A stretch of 59,480 nt of DNA from the NCBI RefSeq assembly GCF_003194385.1, contig NZ_LAPT01000113.1:1-59480 (forward strand), written 5' to 3'. Position 1 is the stretch's first letter. Every line of letters starts with the position of its first letter. A model generated the notes under the pieces. That model was given only the letters and a program-made list of their open reading frames with translations. It ran no database searches and was not told the DNA's origin. The DNA comes from Pokkaliibacter plantistimulans (GTDB taxonomy: Bacteria > Pseudomonadota > Gammaproteobacteria > Pseudomonadales > Balneatricaceae). Below are positions 43,240 to 51,180 of the stretch, piece by piece. Both the position numbers and the translations under genes were made by a program.

Positions 43240-43841
43240 TCGCCGGCGAATGGGTCGGCTCCGATGCCGTCGAGAACATCAACCCGTCAAACACGGCCGA
43301 TGTGATCGGCTTGTACGCTTCGGCGTCAGCGAACGAAGCTCGGACCGCCATCGTTGCAGCGAAAGCCGCGTTTCCGGCCTGGTCCCGAAGTGGCGTGCTG
43401 GAGCGCCACGCCATCTTGAAGAAGGCGGCCGACGAGATTGTTGCGAGGAAGAATGAACTTGGCCGCTTACTTGCGCGCGAGGAAGGAAAGACTCTCGCGG
43501 ATGGTATTGGCGAGACTGTGCGCGCCGGACAGATTTTCGAGTTCTTCGCAGGCGAATGCCTGCGTTTGTCGGGCGAAGTGCTTCCTTCCGTGCGTCCTGG
43601 CGTGGGCGTGGAGATCACTCGCGAGCCCGTGGGAGTGGTGGGCATCATCACTCTCACGTTTTCGTGCCCGACCAGCGTGAAGGCTGAACTGGACCGCTAC
43701 GCCTCGCTGCACGCGCAGACCTGCGGCGAAGCGGTTGATGTGGCCACGCTGATCCCATTCATGCTGGAGATGTTTATGGCGGGGGATCGGGGCTTCAGGA
43801 AGGGCAGTAAGGCCAAGGCTGCCATCCCGAAGCCAAGTTGA
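43218..43841 (+). pseudogene. Truncated alpha-ketoglutarate-semialdehyde-type dehydrogenase fused to DUF2274 tail
   Basis: The 207-codon frame begins as an aldehyde dehydrogenase (NLIAGEWVGSDAVENINPSN, AAKAAFPAWSRSGVLERHAIL, FAGECLRLSGEVLPSVRPGV, REPVGVVGIIT), the pattern of alpha-ketoglutarate semialdehyde dehydrogenases (normally about 480 residues). After residue 145 (base about 43650) it becomes LTFSCPTSVKAELDRYASLH, then GEAVDVATLIPFMLEMFMAG and DRGFRKG. That part is the DUF2274 family, found beside trbI in Tn4371-like elements. The catalytic Cys and NAD-binding residues are lost, so no dehydrogenase activity is expected. GAGGAG lies before the ATG. The fusion is in frame and thus could be translated. 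Confidence 0.82.
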
Positions 43842-43871
43842 CGCTGTAACAGCGCATCACTGGTTCAAACC

Positions 43872-43900
43872 AAAACGCGCAGCCCCAAGCTGCGCGTTTT
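43872..43900 (+). terminator. Terminator after the DUF2274 fragment
   Basis: AAAACGCGCAGC and GCTGCGCGTTTT form a twelve-pair stem with a CCCAA loop; TTTTGATTT follows. It suits both directions and belongs to the element. Confidence 0.85.
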
Positions 43901-44083
43901 GATTTGAGGAGCGTGTACAGATGCTTGCTGGGATGCTCCTGGCTTTGCTACCGCAACGCTCCTGCGTGGCTCCTAGCCTGCAAAGCCTCGAAAGGCTCCG
44001 ATGCCACGAATACAGGCTAACTTATTGTCCTGCAAGGACTTTTGTGCTGATGTCAGTTTCCACTAGGGACGTGACATCGGACA

Positions 44084-44091
44084 TTTTTCAT
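44084..44091. repeat. Likely right attachment repeat (TTTTTCAT)
   Basis: TTTTTCAT lies 40 bases from the LysR gene end and matches, except in the last base, TTTTTCAC at 38516-38523 on the other side of the foreign segment. As I recall, Tn4371-like elements carry this 8-base site at both ends. Confidence 0.55.
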
Positions 44092-44130
44092 GGACGGGTG
44101 GCTGCGTGGCCACCACAGGAATACCTGCAG

Positions 44131-45042
44131 TTATTGCTGATACAGCCAGTCGATAAACAGGCGGGTGGCCTGACTGGGATGGCGATGGCTGGGCTGCAAC
44201 AGGCACAGGCTGCCACGGCTGTTCAGCTGCTGCGGCAATACCCTGACCAGACGGCCGGAAGACAGCTCCCAGTCGAGCAGGCGCTCCCAGCCCAGAATCA
44301 CCCCCTGACCGGCCAGTGCTGCATTCATCAGCAGCTGATAGGAGTTGGCGCGCAGGCTGCGTTCCGGCAGTTGCCAGTCCATGCCCAGACCATGAAACCA
44401 GTCCTCCCAGGTCAGCCAGTCGTAATGATGATCTTCCAGTACCAGCAGCACATGCTCGTGCAGCAGGGCATTGGCATCGGTTACCTGACCGTGCTGATGC
44501 AGATAGCCTGGGCTGCAGATGGCAATCACGGCCTCTTCGCTGAACAGCGGCCGTGATTCCACGCCGTTCAGCGGGATTTCACCCGGCAGGTGATAGAACA
44601 GGCCCAGATCGTACTCGCTGGCATCCAGACGTGACGGGTCTTCCACCGTAAGGATGCGGATCTCCAGCTGCGGCTGCTGATTTTGCAGCTGTACCAGACG
44701 GGGGGCCAGCCACAGCGAGGCAATGGTCGGGCTGCTGGCGATGGTCAGCTGATTGCCTTCGCCACGCCGCCGTAGCAGGGCGGTTTCCTGCGCCAGCTCA
44801 CGCAGCAGCCGCTGTACCAGTTGTGAATACTGCTCGCCAGCCGGTGTCAGGGAGACGCCCTGAGCATCACGCTCAAACAGCGGGCGGCCAAGATCGTGTT
44901 CCAGACGCTTGATCTGGCGGCTGACCGCACTCTGGGTCAGGTTCAGTTCGGTGGCGGCCTGAGTAAAACTGCGATGACGGGCAGCGGCCTCGAAGGTCGC
45001 CAGACATTTCAGCGGGGGCAGGTGTTGGTTACGGCCAGACAT
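44131..45042 (-). CDS. LysR-family transcriptional regulator (GcvA-like)
   Basis: A 303-residue LysR regulator. The helix-turn-helix is in PPLKCLATFEAAARHRSFTQAATELNLTQSAVSRQIKRLEHDLG, followed by FERDAQGVSLTPAGE, as in the GcvA type. The effector domain has LTIASSPTIASLWLAPRLVQLQ. ATG 45042 has AAGGAG seven bases before it; an ATG at 45108 in the frame lacks one. It lies just outside the foreign segment and reads away from the CocE/NonD hydrolase end. Its target is not evident; the BCCT/hydrolase pair behind it is a candidate. Confidence 0.92.
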   Translation of the reverse strand: MSGRNQHLPPLKCLATFEAAARHRSFTQAATELNLTQSAVSRQIKRLEHDLGRPLFERDAQGVSLTPAGEQYSQLVQRLLRELAQETALLRRRGEGNQLTIASSPTIASLWLAPRLVQLQNQQPQLEIRILTVEDPSRLDASEYDLGLFYHLPGEIPLNGVESRPLFSEEAVIAICSPGYLHQHGQVTDANALLHEHVLLVLEDHHYDWLTWEDWFHGLGMDWQLPERSLRANSYQLLMNAALAGQGVILGWERLLDWELSSGRLVRVLPQQLNSRGSLCLLQPSHRHPSQATRLFIDWLYQQ

Positions 45043-45245
45043 CGACGGCTCCTTGCAGAGGCGACCGGTCTTGCTGGCAACCAGCGCCCGAAAAGGGGAG
45101 CTCAGCATAGCATGGGATCTTTGTTTGCCGTCAGGGGCAGTAAAGGCAGGGGAGTTGCCCTCCCATGGCGACGCCAGCAGAGGGCACTGACATCGTGAAT
45201 GCGTCTGATACCGCCAGCACGGCTGGCTGGCGGCTCAGTCGTCGG

Positions 45246-47273
45246 TTATACCGCCAGACGCGGGACCGATGTACTCCAGGTCTTGTTGCTCACCACTTCA
45301 CCGTTGTGGCTGGCAACCTGAGTGGCCTCGATGTTGAACTGTTCACTATCGCAGCTGACCTGCATCCAGCTTTGTACCTGCACCGACCAGTCATCCCTGC
45401 CGGCCTCGTACAGCCAGTTGAACTCGGCACGGGGGCTGCTGGGATCGTAGGGCTGCACGCTGTAGTTCTTGATGGCGCGCTGGCGCACCCACAGGCCGTG
45501 ATCGTTGAAACGGGTCACGCCGAAGTTGTCATCGATATGCACGGTGACCGTGCCGGAGGCGACGTCTTCACTGAGGGTGCGGCGGTTGCCTGCTGGTTCC
45601 AGCATGGTCAGATCGCAGGGCGTGGCGGCTTCAGGTGCAGCAAACGGATTATCGATGGGCTCACCGATATAGACCGGTAAATCCAGCTCCTGCAGTGCGG
45701 CACGAAGGCTCAGGGTGGTCAGCTGCGGGCTGGGCCACAGCAGCGGGAAGCTGGCACTGGCAATGGCGACTCGCAGGCGGTGTCCGACGGGCAGGCGATA
45801 GCCGATATGATCCAGCACCACCTCGGCGTCCATGGTTTCACCGGGGACCGGGGTTTCCAGTACGGCAGGGTCGTTGCGCAGGGCCAGATTGAGCACACCG
45901 TAGGTGATCATGCTGACCTTGCCGTCAGGAGCGACGTCATTCAGGCGCACACAGATCTGCCCGCAGGGCTGGTCAACGCTGACTTTCAGCTTCAGTCGGG
46001 CATCGCCCAGGATCTGCTGAGTCTCGCTGACCGGTGCCGAATCGAAGCACAGGGAGTTGGCATCATCGCGGCGCTGATCGGTAGAAAAGTCCGGGCCGAA
46101 CCACAGCGGAATATATTCGCCATGGTGCAGGCCGGTGTGCAGTGGTGAGCAGACCGACTGCACTTCCGCCAGTGCCTCGGCCTGCGATTGCAGACCGCTG
46201 CGGGTCAGGTACCAGCGCTGACGGCTGACTTTGTCGTCATCCGGCCAGCGGCTGGTCTGCACCCAGATGCCGGGGCGTACCGGGTGGAAGGGTTTGGGAG
46301 GCAGACCATCCTGCAGGTAGAAGGTGCACTCCGGCTCATCCATGATGCCGGTGTCGATATCCTTCAGCCAGTAATCCCACCAGCGCAGTGCTTCCTGCAG
46401 GAAGCCAATGGCCGGCTCGGGTTTGGCAAAGTGCGGATACTTGTGCATCCACGGGCCGACCAGTGCCTTTTTCGGGCAGCTGAGCTTTTCCATCATGCGC
46501 GGGATGGTGTTGATATAGGAATCCGCCCAGCCTGCGATGCAGTAAGTGGCCGCCTCGATGGCGCTGTAGTCTTCACAGATCGAGGCGTGCTGCCAGTAAG
46601 CATCACGGGTCTGGTGCTGGAGCCAGGTTTCGGCCAGCAGCGGCATGTTCTCCAGCCGCTGCTTCCACATCGGCAGCCAGGCCTCGCCCACCAGTGCCGG
46701 GTCAGCAATGGCAGAAGAGAAGCTGAGCATGGTGGCGGCCCAGCTCTGGTTTTCCATCAGCAGGCTGCCGCCCTTGTAATGGATGTCATCCGCGTAGCGG
46801 TCATCGGTTGAGCACAGCGTAATGATGGCTTTCAGGGCTTTGGGCTTGAGGGCCGCTACCTGCAGGCTGTTGAAGCCGCCCCAGGAGATACCCATCATGC
46901 CGACCTTGCCACTGCACCAGGGCTGTTGCGTCAGCCAGTCAATGACTTCGAGGCAGTCTGCCTGTTCCTGTGGCAGGTACTCATCGTGCATCAGCCCTTC
47001 CGACTCGCCGTTGCCGCGCATGTCCACCCGCACACAGGCATAACCGTGGCCAGCGGTGTAGGGGTGGGTTAGCTCGTCGCGTACGGTGGTTCCGTCACGC
47101 TTGCGATAAGGCAGATATTCGAGAATCGCCGGGACCTGGAGCGGTGCATCAGCATCACTCAGGCACGCCTCCGGTAACCAGATCCGCGCCGCCAGACGGG
47201 TACCGTCGGCCAGCGAGATCCACAGGTTTTCGATTTCGCGCACGGCAAAGGGAAAGTCAGTCTTGATTTGCAT
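45246..47273 (-). CDS. CocE/NonD-family hydrolase (S15 acyl-peptidase fold)
   Basis: A 675-residue serine hydrolase of the CocE/NonD family. The N-terminal alpha/beta-hydrolase part has EYLPYRKRDGT, VRVDMRGNGESEG, and the nucleophile elbow GISWGGFN with Ser. The C-terminal jelly-roll part (LKLKVSVDQPCGQICVRLNDVAPDGKVSMITYGVLNL) is typical of X-Pro dipeptidyl peptidase-like enzymes and cocaine esterase. It hydrolyses an ester or amide; the substrate is unknown. The ATG at 47273 was chosen over the open frame to 47426. It lies 23 bases behind the BCCT gene, so a compound taken up by that carrier, perhaps an ester or amide of a quaternary amine, is a good guess. Confidence 0.88.
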   Translation of the reverse strand: MQIKTDFPFAVREIENLWISLADGTRLAARIWLPEACLSDADAPLQVPAILEYLPYRKRDGTTVRDELTHPYTAGHGYACVRVDMRGNGESEGLMHDEYLPQEQADCLEVIDWLTQQPWCSGKVGMMGISWGGFNSLQVAALKPKALKAIITLCSTDDRYADDIHYKGGSLLMENQSWAATMLSFSSAIADPALVGEAWLPMWKQRLENMPLLAETWLQHQTRDAYWQHASICEDYSAIEAATYCIAGWADSYINTIPRMMEKLSCPKKALVGPWMHKYPHFAKPEPAIGFLQEALRWWDYWLKDIDTGIMDEPECTFYLQDGLPPKPFHPVRPGIWVQTSRWPDDDKVSRQRWYLTRSGLQSQAEALAEVQSVCSPLHTGLHHGEYIPLWFGPDFSTDQRRDDANSLCFDSAPVSETQQILGDARLKLKVSVDQPCGQICVRLNDVAPDGKVSMITYGVLNLALRNDPAVLETPVPGETMDAEVVLDHIGYRLPVGHRLRVAIASASFPLLWPSPQLTTLSLRAALQELDLPVYIGEPIDNPFAAPEAATPCDLTMLEPAGNRRTLSEDVASGTVTVHIDDNFGVTRFNDHGLWVRQRAIKNYSVQPYDPSSPRAEFNWLYEAGRDDWSVQVQSWMQVSCDSEQFNIEATQVASHNGEVVSNKTWSTSVPRLAV

Positions 47274-47296
47274 GGCACTACTCTGTTGCTCCAGCC

Positions 47297-48904
47297 TCAA
47301 CCGGCGGGCTGGTTGGATACGGTTGCTCTGGCGTGCAGGGAAGACGTCGCCATCGCACTGGTACGGTTTTCGCCCTGCAGAGGAGCGGCATGACGCAGTG
47401 ATTCCGGCTCTTTCAGCCATTTCCACAGCGACAGACTGGTCAGCAGGATGATGAACATGGCAGGTAGCCCGCCGAGGTTAGAGAGCATTTTCACCCCGTC
47501 GATACCGACGAATGACACCATCACCCAGGAGACGATACCGACGATGGTGCCCCACAGGACTTTCATCGGCATACCGGCATTCAGGTCACTGCTGGCATCC
47601 AGACCATGGGTACACAGGTTGCCGATGGCATCGGTGTTGGAGTCGGCGGCAGTGACGTAGGAGATGTAGGCAACGAACAGCAGCAGGGCAATCATCAGGC
47701 TGCTGGCAGGCATCTGCTCGAACAGCGAATAGAGCACGTGCTCCACGCCTTTGTCGTTGAGGACACTGTTCAGGGCGCCATGCAGCATTTCGTCGAAATA
47801 CAGGCTGGCGGAGGAGAAGACGCAGATCCAGACGGTGGCAAACAGGGCGGGCAGCACCAGGTTGATCATGATGAACTCACGCACGGTGTAGCCACGGGCA
47901 ATCTTGCCAAGGAACAGCGCGCTGATCGGTGCCCAGGCAAACCAGATTGCCCAGTAGAAAATGCTCCACCAGTGTGGCCATTCATCATGCCCGGCGGCAC
48001 CGGTAAACAGGCTGCGGGTAAAGAAGTGGTCAAGGTACTGGCCAAAGGCTTCGGTGCCGAGGTTCAGCATGTACAGGGTCGGGCCGCAGACGAAAACGAA
48101 GACACCGACAAAGGCCAGCAGCCAGGCATTGATGGCCGACAGACGGCTGATGCCCTTATGCAGACCGGAAGCGGCCGACAGCACGAAGGTGGCGACAATG
48201 ATGGCGATGATAACGGCCAGACGCAGTGGCGAGGTGTCGCCGCCAATATACTGGCTGGCACCGCCGGACAGGGTCAGGGCACCGGTGCCCAGACTGGAGG
48301 CCATACCCGCGACCAGAGCAAACAGCGCGATGGCATCGACCAGGTTGATCAGCCAGGCAGGCATGTCATTACGGAATAGTGGACGCAGCATGCTACTGAT
48401 CGAGAAGGTCAGGCGACGGTTGTAAAACGCCAGCGCAAACACCAGTGCCGGTACGGTATAGATGGCATAGGGTGTAAAGCTCCAGTGCAGGAACATGGTC
48501 GACATGGCGAACAGCCGTGCATCGGTGCTGTTAGCGCTGATGCCCAGACTTTCGGGGGGCGAATACAGGTGATAGAGCGGCTCGGCAGTGGTCCAGAACA
48601 GCACTCCGACCGCCAGGGTGGTGCACAGGGTAATGGAGAACCAGCGCCATTTGCTCAGCAGCGGCGTGGCGTTTTCACCACCAATGCGGATTTTGCCCAG
48701 CGGCGAGAAATAGACGGCCACCGCCAGCACCAGCAGATACAGACTGCCAAGGCTGAACAGCCAGGAAAAAGTATTGAGGATCAAGGCGTTGAGCTGTTTG
48801 GTCGTGCTCAGCAACAGGGGCAGATTGACGTAGCTGCATAGCACGGCGGCCATCAGTACGGTAAAGGTAGGCCAGAACACCCAGGGTCTAATAGAACGCC
48901 ACAT
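47297..48904 (-). CDS. BCCT-family transporter (choline/betaine/carnitine-type)
   Basis: A 535-residue BCCT carrier with about twelve membrane segments. The start MWRSIRPWVFWPTFTVLMA, FWTTAEPLYHLYSPPES, MFLHWSFTPYAIYTVPALVFA, and the family box WSIFYWAIWFAWAPISALFLGKIARGYTVREF are clear; the canonical tryptophan-rich box has changes (FYWAIWFAWAP). The ATG at 48904 has GGAG seven bases before it; a longer start at 48925 has none. BCCT proteins carry compounds with a quaternary ammonium group, usually with sodium or protons. It is the first gene of a pair with the hydrolase and reads away from a LysR gene. Confidence 0.92.
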   Translation of the reverse strand: MWRSIRPWVFWPTFTVLMAAVLCSYVNLPLLLSTTKQLNALILNTFSWLFSLGSLYLLVLAVAVYFSPLGKIRIGGENATPLLSKWRWFSITLCTTLAVGVLFWTTAEPLYHLYSPPESLGISANSTDARLFAMSTMFLHWSFTPYAIYTVPALVFALAFYNRRLTFSISSMLRPLFRNDMPAWLINLVDAIALFALVAGMASSLGTGALTLSGGASQYIGGDTSPLRLAVIIAIIVATFVLSAASGLHKGISRLSAINAWLLAFVGVFVFVCGPTLYMLNLGTEAFGQYLDHFFTRSLFTGAAGHDEWPHWWSIFYWAIWFAWAPISALFLGKIARGYTVREFIMINLVLPALFATVWICVFSSASLYFDEMLHGALNSVLNDKGVEHVLYSLFEQMPASSLMIALLLFVAYISYVTAADSNTDAIGNLCTHGLDASSDLNAGMPMKVLWGTIVGIVSWVMVSFVGIDGVKMLSNLGGLPAMFIILLTSLSLWKWLKEPESLRHAAPLQGENRTSAMATSSLHARATVSNQPAG

Positions 48905-49535
48905 GCAATTCTCCAGTTCATTCACAAGATGATTGGGGGACTCAGGAGCATGTACGGAACCGGATCCGTGAGGAGCCGGAATGCCGAGGTATTGTTTTTT
49001 TAGGGCAGCAAGGAATCGTTCTTATTCGCTACGTCCGCACCCGTACAACAGGGAATAAGGCCTGAAGGGCAGGGACGGGGTGGGCGGCACAGGCCGGTGC
49101 TTTACAGGACGTTGAAAGCTATCAGCGTTGCCGAATACAGCGTCAAAAACAGGCTAAAAATGCTCATTTAGCGCACTAAACTCCGCTTTTTTCGCCTGTT
49201 TCTTCCTTGTCCCGGCTGCCTCGATCACGCTTGCAGCGACCTGATATGTAACCTGTGCCACCCGGAGTTGGAGTCAATCCCGCCGGTACCACTCTTTGCG
49301 GGAGTGACTGCGAACCGGCAGAGGTATCTAAACGTTTCAGGAAAAAACCGGCAAACGACAAGTGCGTATAGGGGTATTCCAAAAGTGCATGAGGAGGGTG
49401 GATTGTTCAACACGGCGCTGAGTGCCTGTGGCTGGACAACACCGCAGAGATACAGTGAACTGTAGTCCCGTTTTCAGCCGGGTAGCATCGCTGCCGGCTG
49501 ATGGCCTTTTGGCAGCAGCAAGGAGTACTGGCAGC
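48905..49535. promoter_or_regulatory. Divergent control region between BCCT and LysR genes
   Basis: The 631 bases hold no supported gene. TTTAG-CGCA-CTAAA (49167-49180) is a T-N11-A-type inverted repeat of the sort LysR proteins bind. AACAGGC (about 49149) and GCCTGTT (about 49194) form a longer inverted repeat around it. GC-rich sequence at 49060-49100 and the 49270-49500 part show nothing clear. The short frame at 49268-49465 has no site or similarity and was not called. Confidence 0.45.
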
Positions 49536-50498
49536 GTGGCCGCCTCATCATTCGGATTTGATCTCAAAGCGCTGGAAGTCTTTGTGCAGGTGGTGGAAAC
49601 CGGCAACCTGACCTACGCTGCCGAGCGTTTGGGGCTGACGCAGTCTTCCATTTCCCAGACCCTGTCCAACCTTGAACGCAACCTCGATGCGCAGCTGCTC
49701 GACCGCTCGGTGCGACCACTGCATGTCACCACCGCGGGGCGCTTCTTCTACGACCGTGCCCTGCAGATTTTGCTGGAGGCGCGCAAAACCAGTCAGGACA
49801 TGCAGCGCGGTCATTTCAAACTGCGCCATGTGCGTATTGCGCTGGTGGATTCGCTGGCCACCGCCATCGGCCGACCGCTGATTGAAATGGTCCGTAAGCG
49901 TACCGAGGACTGGTCAGTCAGCACCGGGCTTTCCCACATGCATGCCCAGTCCCTGCTGTCGCGGCAGGTGGACATCGTCATTTCCGATGATGGTCTGGAT
50001 GACTATGATGATCTGACCCGCTTCACCATTCTGCGCGAGCCGATGGTGATCGCCCTGCCACCCCATTACACCGGTGATATTTCCAGTCTGGCGGCCATCC
50101 AGAAACGGCTGGAGTTCGTGCGCTATCAGCCGCATTCGCTGATTGGTCAGTCGGTGGAGCGCTATCTGCGCCGGGTGCAGATCAATCTGCCGCCGCGTCT
50201 GCATCTGGATAACACCTACGCCATCATGTCGATGGTTGCCTCCGGCATCGGCTGGACCATCACCACGCCGCTGTGCCTGTATCAGACCGGCCTGATGCAG
50301 CATCAGGTGCGCTGCGTGCCGCTGCCGGGCGAGCCGGTTTACCGTGAACTGTCACTGGTAGCGCGCCGCAATGAGCTGTGGGATTTGCCCAAGGTCATCG
50401 CCGAAGACAGCTGCCAGATCCTGCGAGAACGCTTCCTGACCGATATCGTCGCCAACCTGCCGTGGCTGGAGCCGCAGATTCGTATCGGCGAAAGCTGA
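49536..50498 (+). CDS. LysR-family regulator divergent from BCCT/CocE operon
   Basis: A 320-residue LysR regulator. Helix-turn-helix: LKALEVFVQVVETGNLTYAAERLGLTQSSISQTLSNLERNLDAQLLDR. The effector domain has RIALVDSLATAIGRPLIEMV, VDIVISDDGLDDYDDL and the typical late VASGIGWTITTP. GTG at 49536 was chosen because AAGGAG lies ten bases before it and the longer frame to 49422 has no support. It reads away from the BCCT gene, the classic layout of a LysR regulator with its target, here the BCCT and hydrolase genes. The toxin-antitoxin genes end 23 bases behind it. Confidence 0.92.
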   Translation: MAASSFGFDLKALEVFVQVVETGNLTYAAERLGLTQSSISQTLSNLERNLDAQLLDRSVRPLHVTTAGRFFYDRALQILLEARKTSQDMQRGHFKLRHVRIALVDSLATAIGRPLIEMVRKRTEDWSVSTGLSHMHAQSLLSRQVDIVISDDGLDDYDDLTRFTILREPMVIALPPHYTGDISSLAAIQKRLEFVRYQPHSLIGQSVERYLRRVQINLPPRLHLDNTYAIMSMVASGIGWTITTPLCLYQTGLMQHQVRCVPLPGEPVYRELSLVARRNELWDLPKVIAEDSCQILRERFLTDIVANLPWLEPQIRIGES

Positions 50499-50521
50499 GC
50501 CTGACTGTGTTCAGTGCGGCA

Positions 50522-50791
50522 TCAGAACAGATCGCTGTGTGAGCCAATACGAGCCAACTGCAGCTTTCCGCCTGCAATGCGGTAGATGAGCAACAGATCG
50601 GGCTTGATGTGACAGTCGCGAAAGCCTTGCCAGTTGCCGGTAAGAGGATGGTCCACGTGCTTGCTGTCCAGCGCTTCGCCACGCTGCAGACGGGCAATGA
50701 TATGACCTACCTCGATCACATCGGCGATGGCCATTTTGGTGATTTTCTTAAAGTCCTTTTTGAACTGCGTTGAGAATTCCAGCTCATGCAT
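50522..50791 (-). CDS. YafQ/RelE-family toxin (mRNA interferase)
   Basis: An 89-residue type II toxin. The sequence MHELEFSTQFKKDFKKITK, RLQRGEALDSKHVDHPLTGNW, RDCHIKPDLLLIYRIAGGKLQLARIGSHSDLF matches YafQ-type toxins (RelE superfamily), including the ...HPLTGNWxGxRDCHIxPDWLLIYR pattern and the final GSHSDLF. Such enzymes cut mRNA in the ribosome. Its ATG at 50791 lies inside the end of the antitoxin gene (8-base overlap), typical of coupled translation. The pair appears intact. Confidence 0.93.
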   Translation of the reverse strand: MHELEFSTQFKKDFKKITKMAIADVIEVGHIIARLQRGEALDSKHVDHPLTGNWQGFRDCHIKPDLLLIYRIAGGKLQLARIGSHSDLF

Positions 50792-51062
50792 CAGCGCTAT
50801 CATCCGCTCCCAGCTGCTGCAACATCGCCTCTACCGACGAGGCCTGATGTCCTTTGCCCTCAATCAGCTCCTGCATGGCTGCAGCCGTTTCGGCATTGGG
50901 CTGGCGTGCTTTGAGCTCGAACGGGATGCCACCATGGTTGATCACCGCTCGGGCAAACAGCTTGATGGCTTGTGACGGGCTCAAACCTACCTCATCGCAA
51001 ATGGAAGTGAACGCCACCTTGGTGGCGTGATCAATGCGAGCACTCAGCATCTCAGTCTTCAT
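50784..51062 (-). CDS. RelB/DinJ-family antitoxin
   Basis: A 92-residue antitoxin. The N-terminal ribbon-helix-helix is MKTEMLSARIDHATKVAFTSICDEVGLSPSQAIKLFARAVINHGGIPFEL, a strong RelB/DinJ pattern; the C-terminal tail (SSVEAMLQQLGADD) would wrap the toxin. The ATG at 51062 has AGAGAGGA five to six bases before it; the frame is open to 51149 but without a site. It overlaps the toxin gene downstream, and a palindromic operator lies before it, as expected for self-control. Confidence 0.93.
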   Translation of the reverse strand: MKTEMLSARIDHATKVAFTSICDEVGLSPSQAIKLFARAVINHGGIPFELKARQPNAETAAAMQELIEGKGHQASSVEAMLQQLGADDSADA

Positions 51063-51083
51063 CGGTTGTCCTCTCTTTGTCTG

Positions 51084-51110
51084 ACAATGTAAGACATTGT
51101 GCGTCATTGT
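51084..51110. promoter_or_regulatory. Operator of the toxin-antitoxin operon
   Basis: ACAATG-N5-CATTGT (51084-51100) is an inverted repeat 21 bases upstream of the antitoxin ATG, with a further CATTGT at 51105-51110. On the minus strand TACAAT near 51112-51107 could be the -10 box, so antitoxin binding would block transcription. Confidence 0.6.
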
Positions 51111-51180
51111 ATGCGGTTTGCCAGTCAGGATTCCAACGTCAACAGACACCTATACGATCAGGTGCTCAATGATCAGACAC

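Larger units (their letters stand above)
38516..44091. mobile_element. Collapsed Tn4371-type integrative element with catabolic cargo
   Basis: The segment begins with TTTTTCAC (38516) and ends with TTTTTCAT (44084-44091). As I recall, TTTTTCAT is the 8-base attachment site of Tn4371-like conjugative elements. Within it lie a broken integrase of that type near the left end, a DUF1016 start fragment, a four-gene catabolic unit, and a DUF2274 fragment typical of the element's trb conjugation region near the right end. All conjugation genes are missing between the aldehyde dehydrogenase break and DUF2274, so one or more large deletions must have happened. It separates two host genes (FNT and LysR) with no disruption of either. 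Confidence 0.75.

Noticed and set aside
43921-44556. A 211-codon frame on the plus strand overlapping the LysR gene
   Set aside because: It starts in the foreign segment and runs antisense through the LysR effector domain; no family or site.
49268-49465. Short plus-strand frame upstream of the LysR gene
   Set aside because: No ribosome-binding site, no similarity, and it lies in a likely control region.
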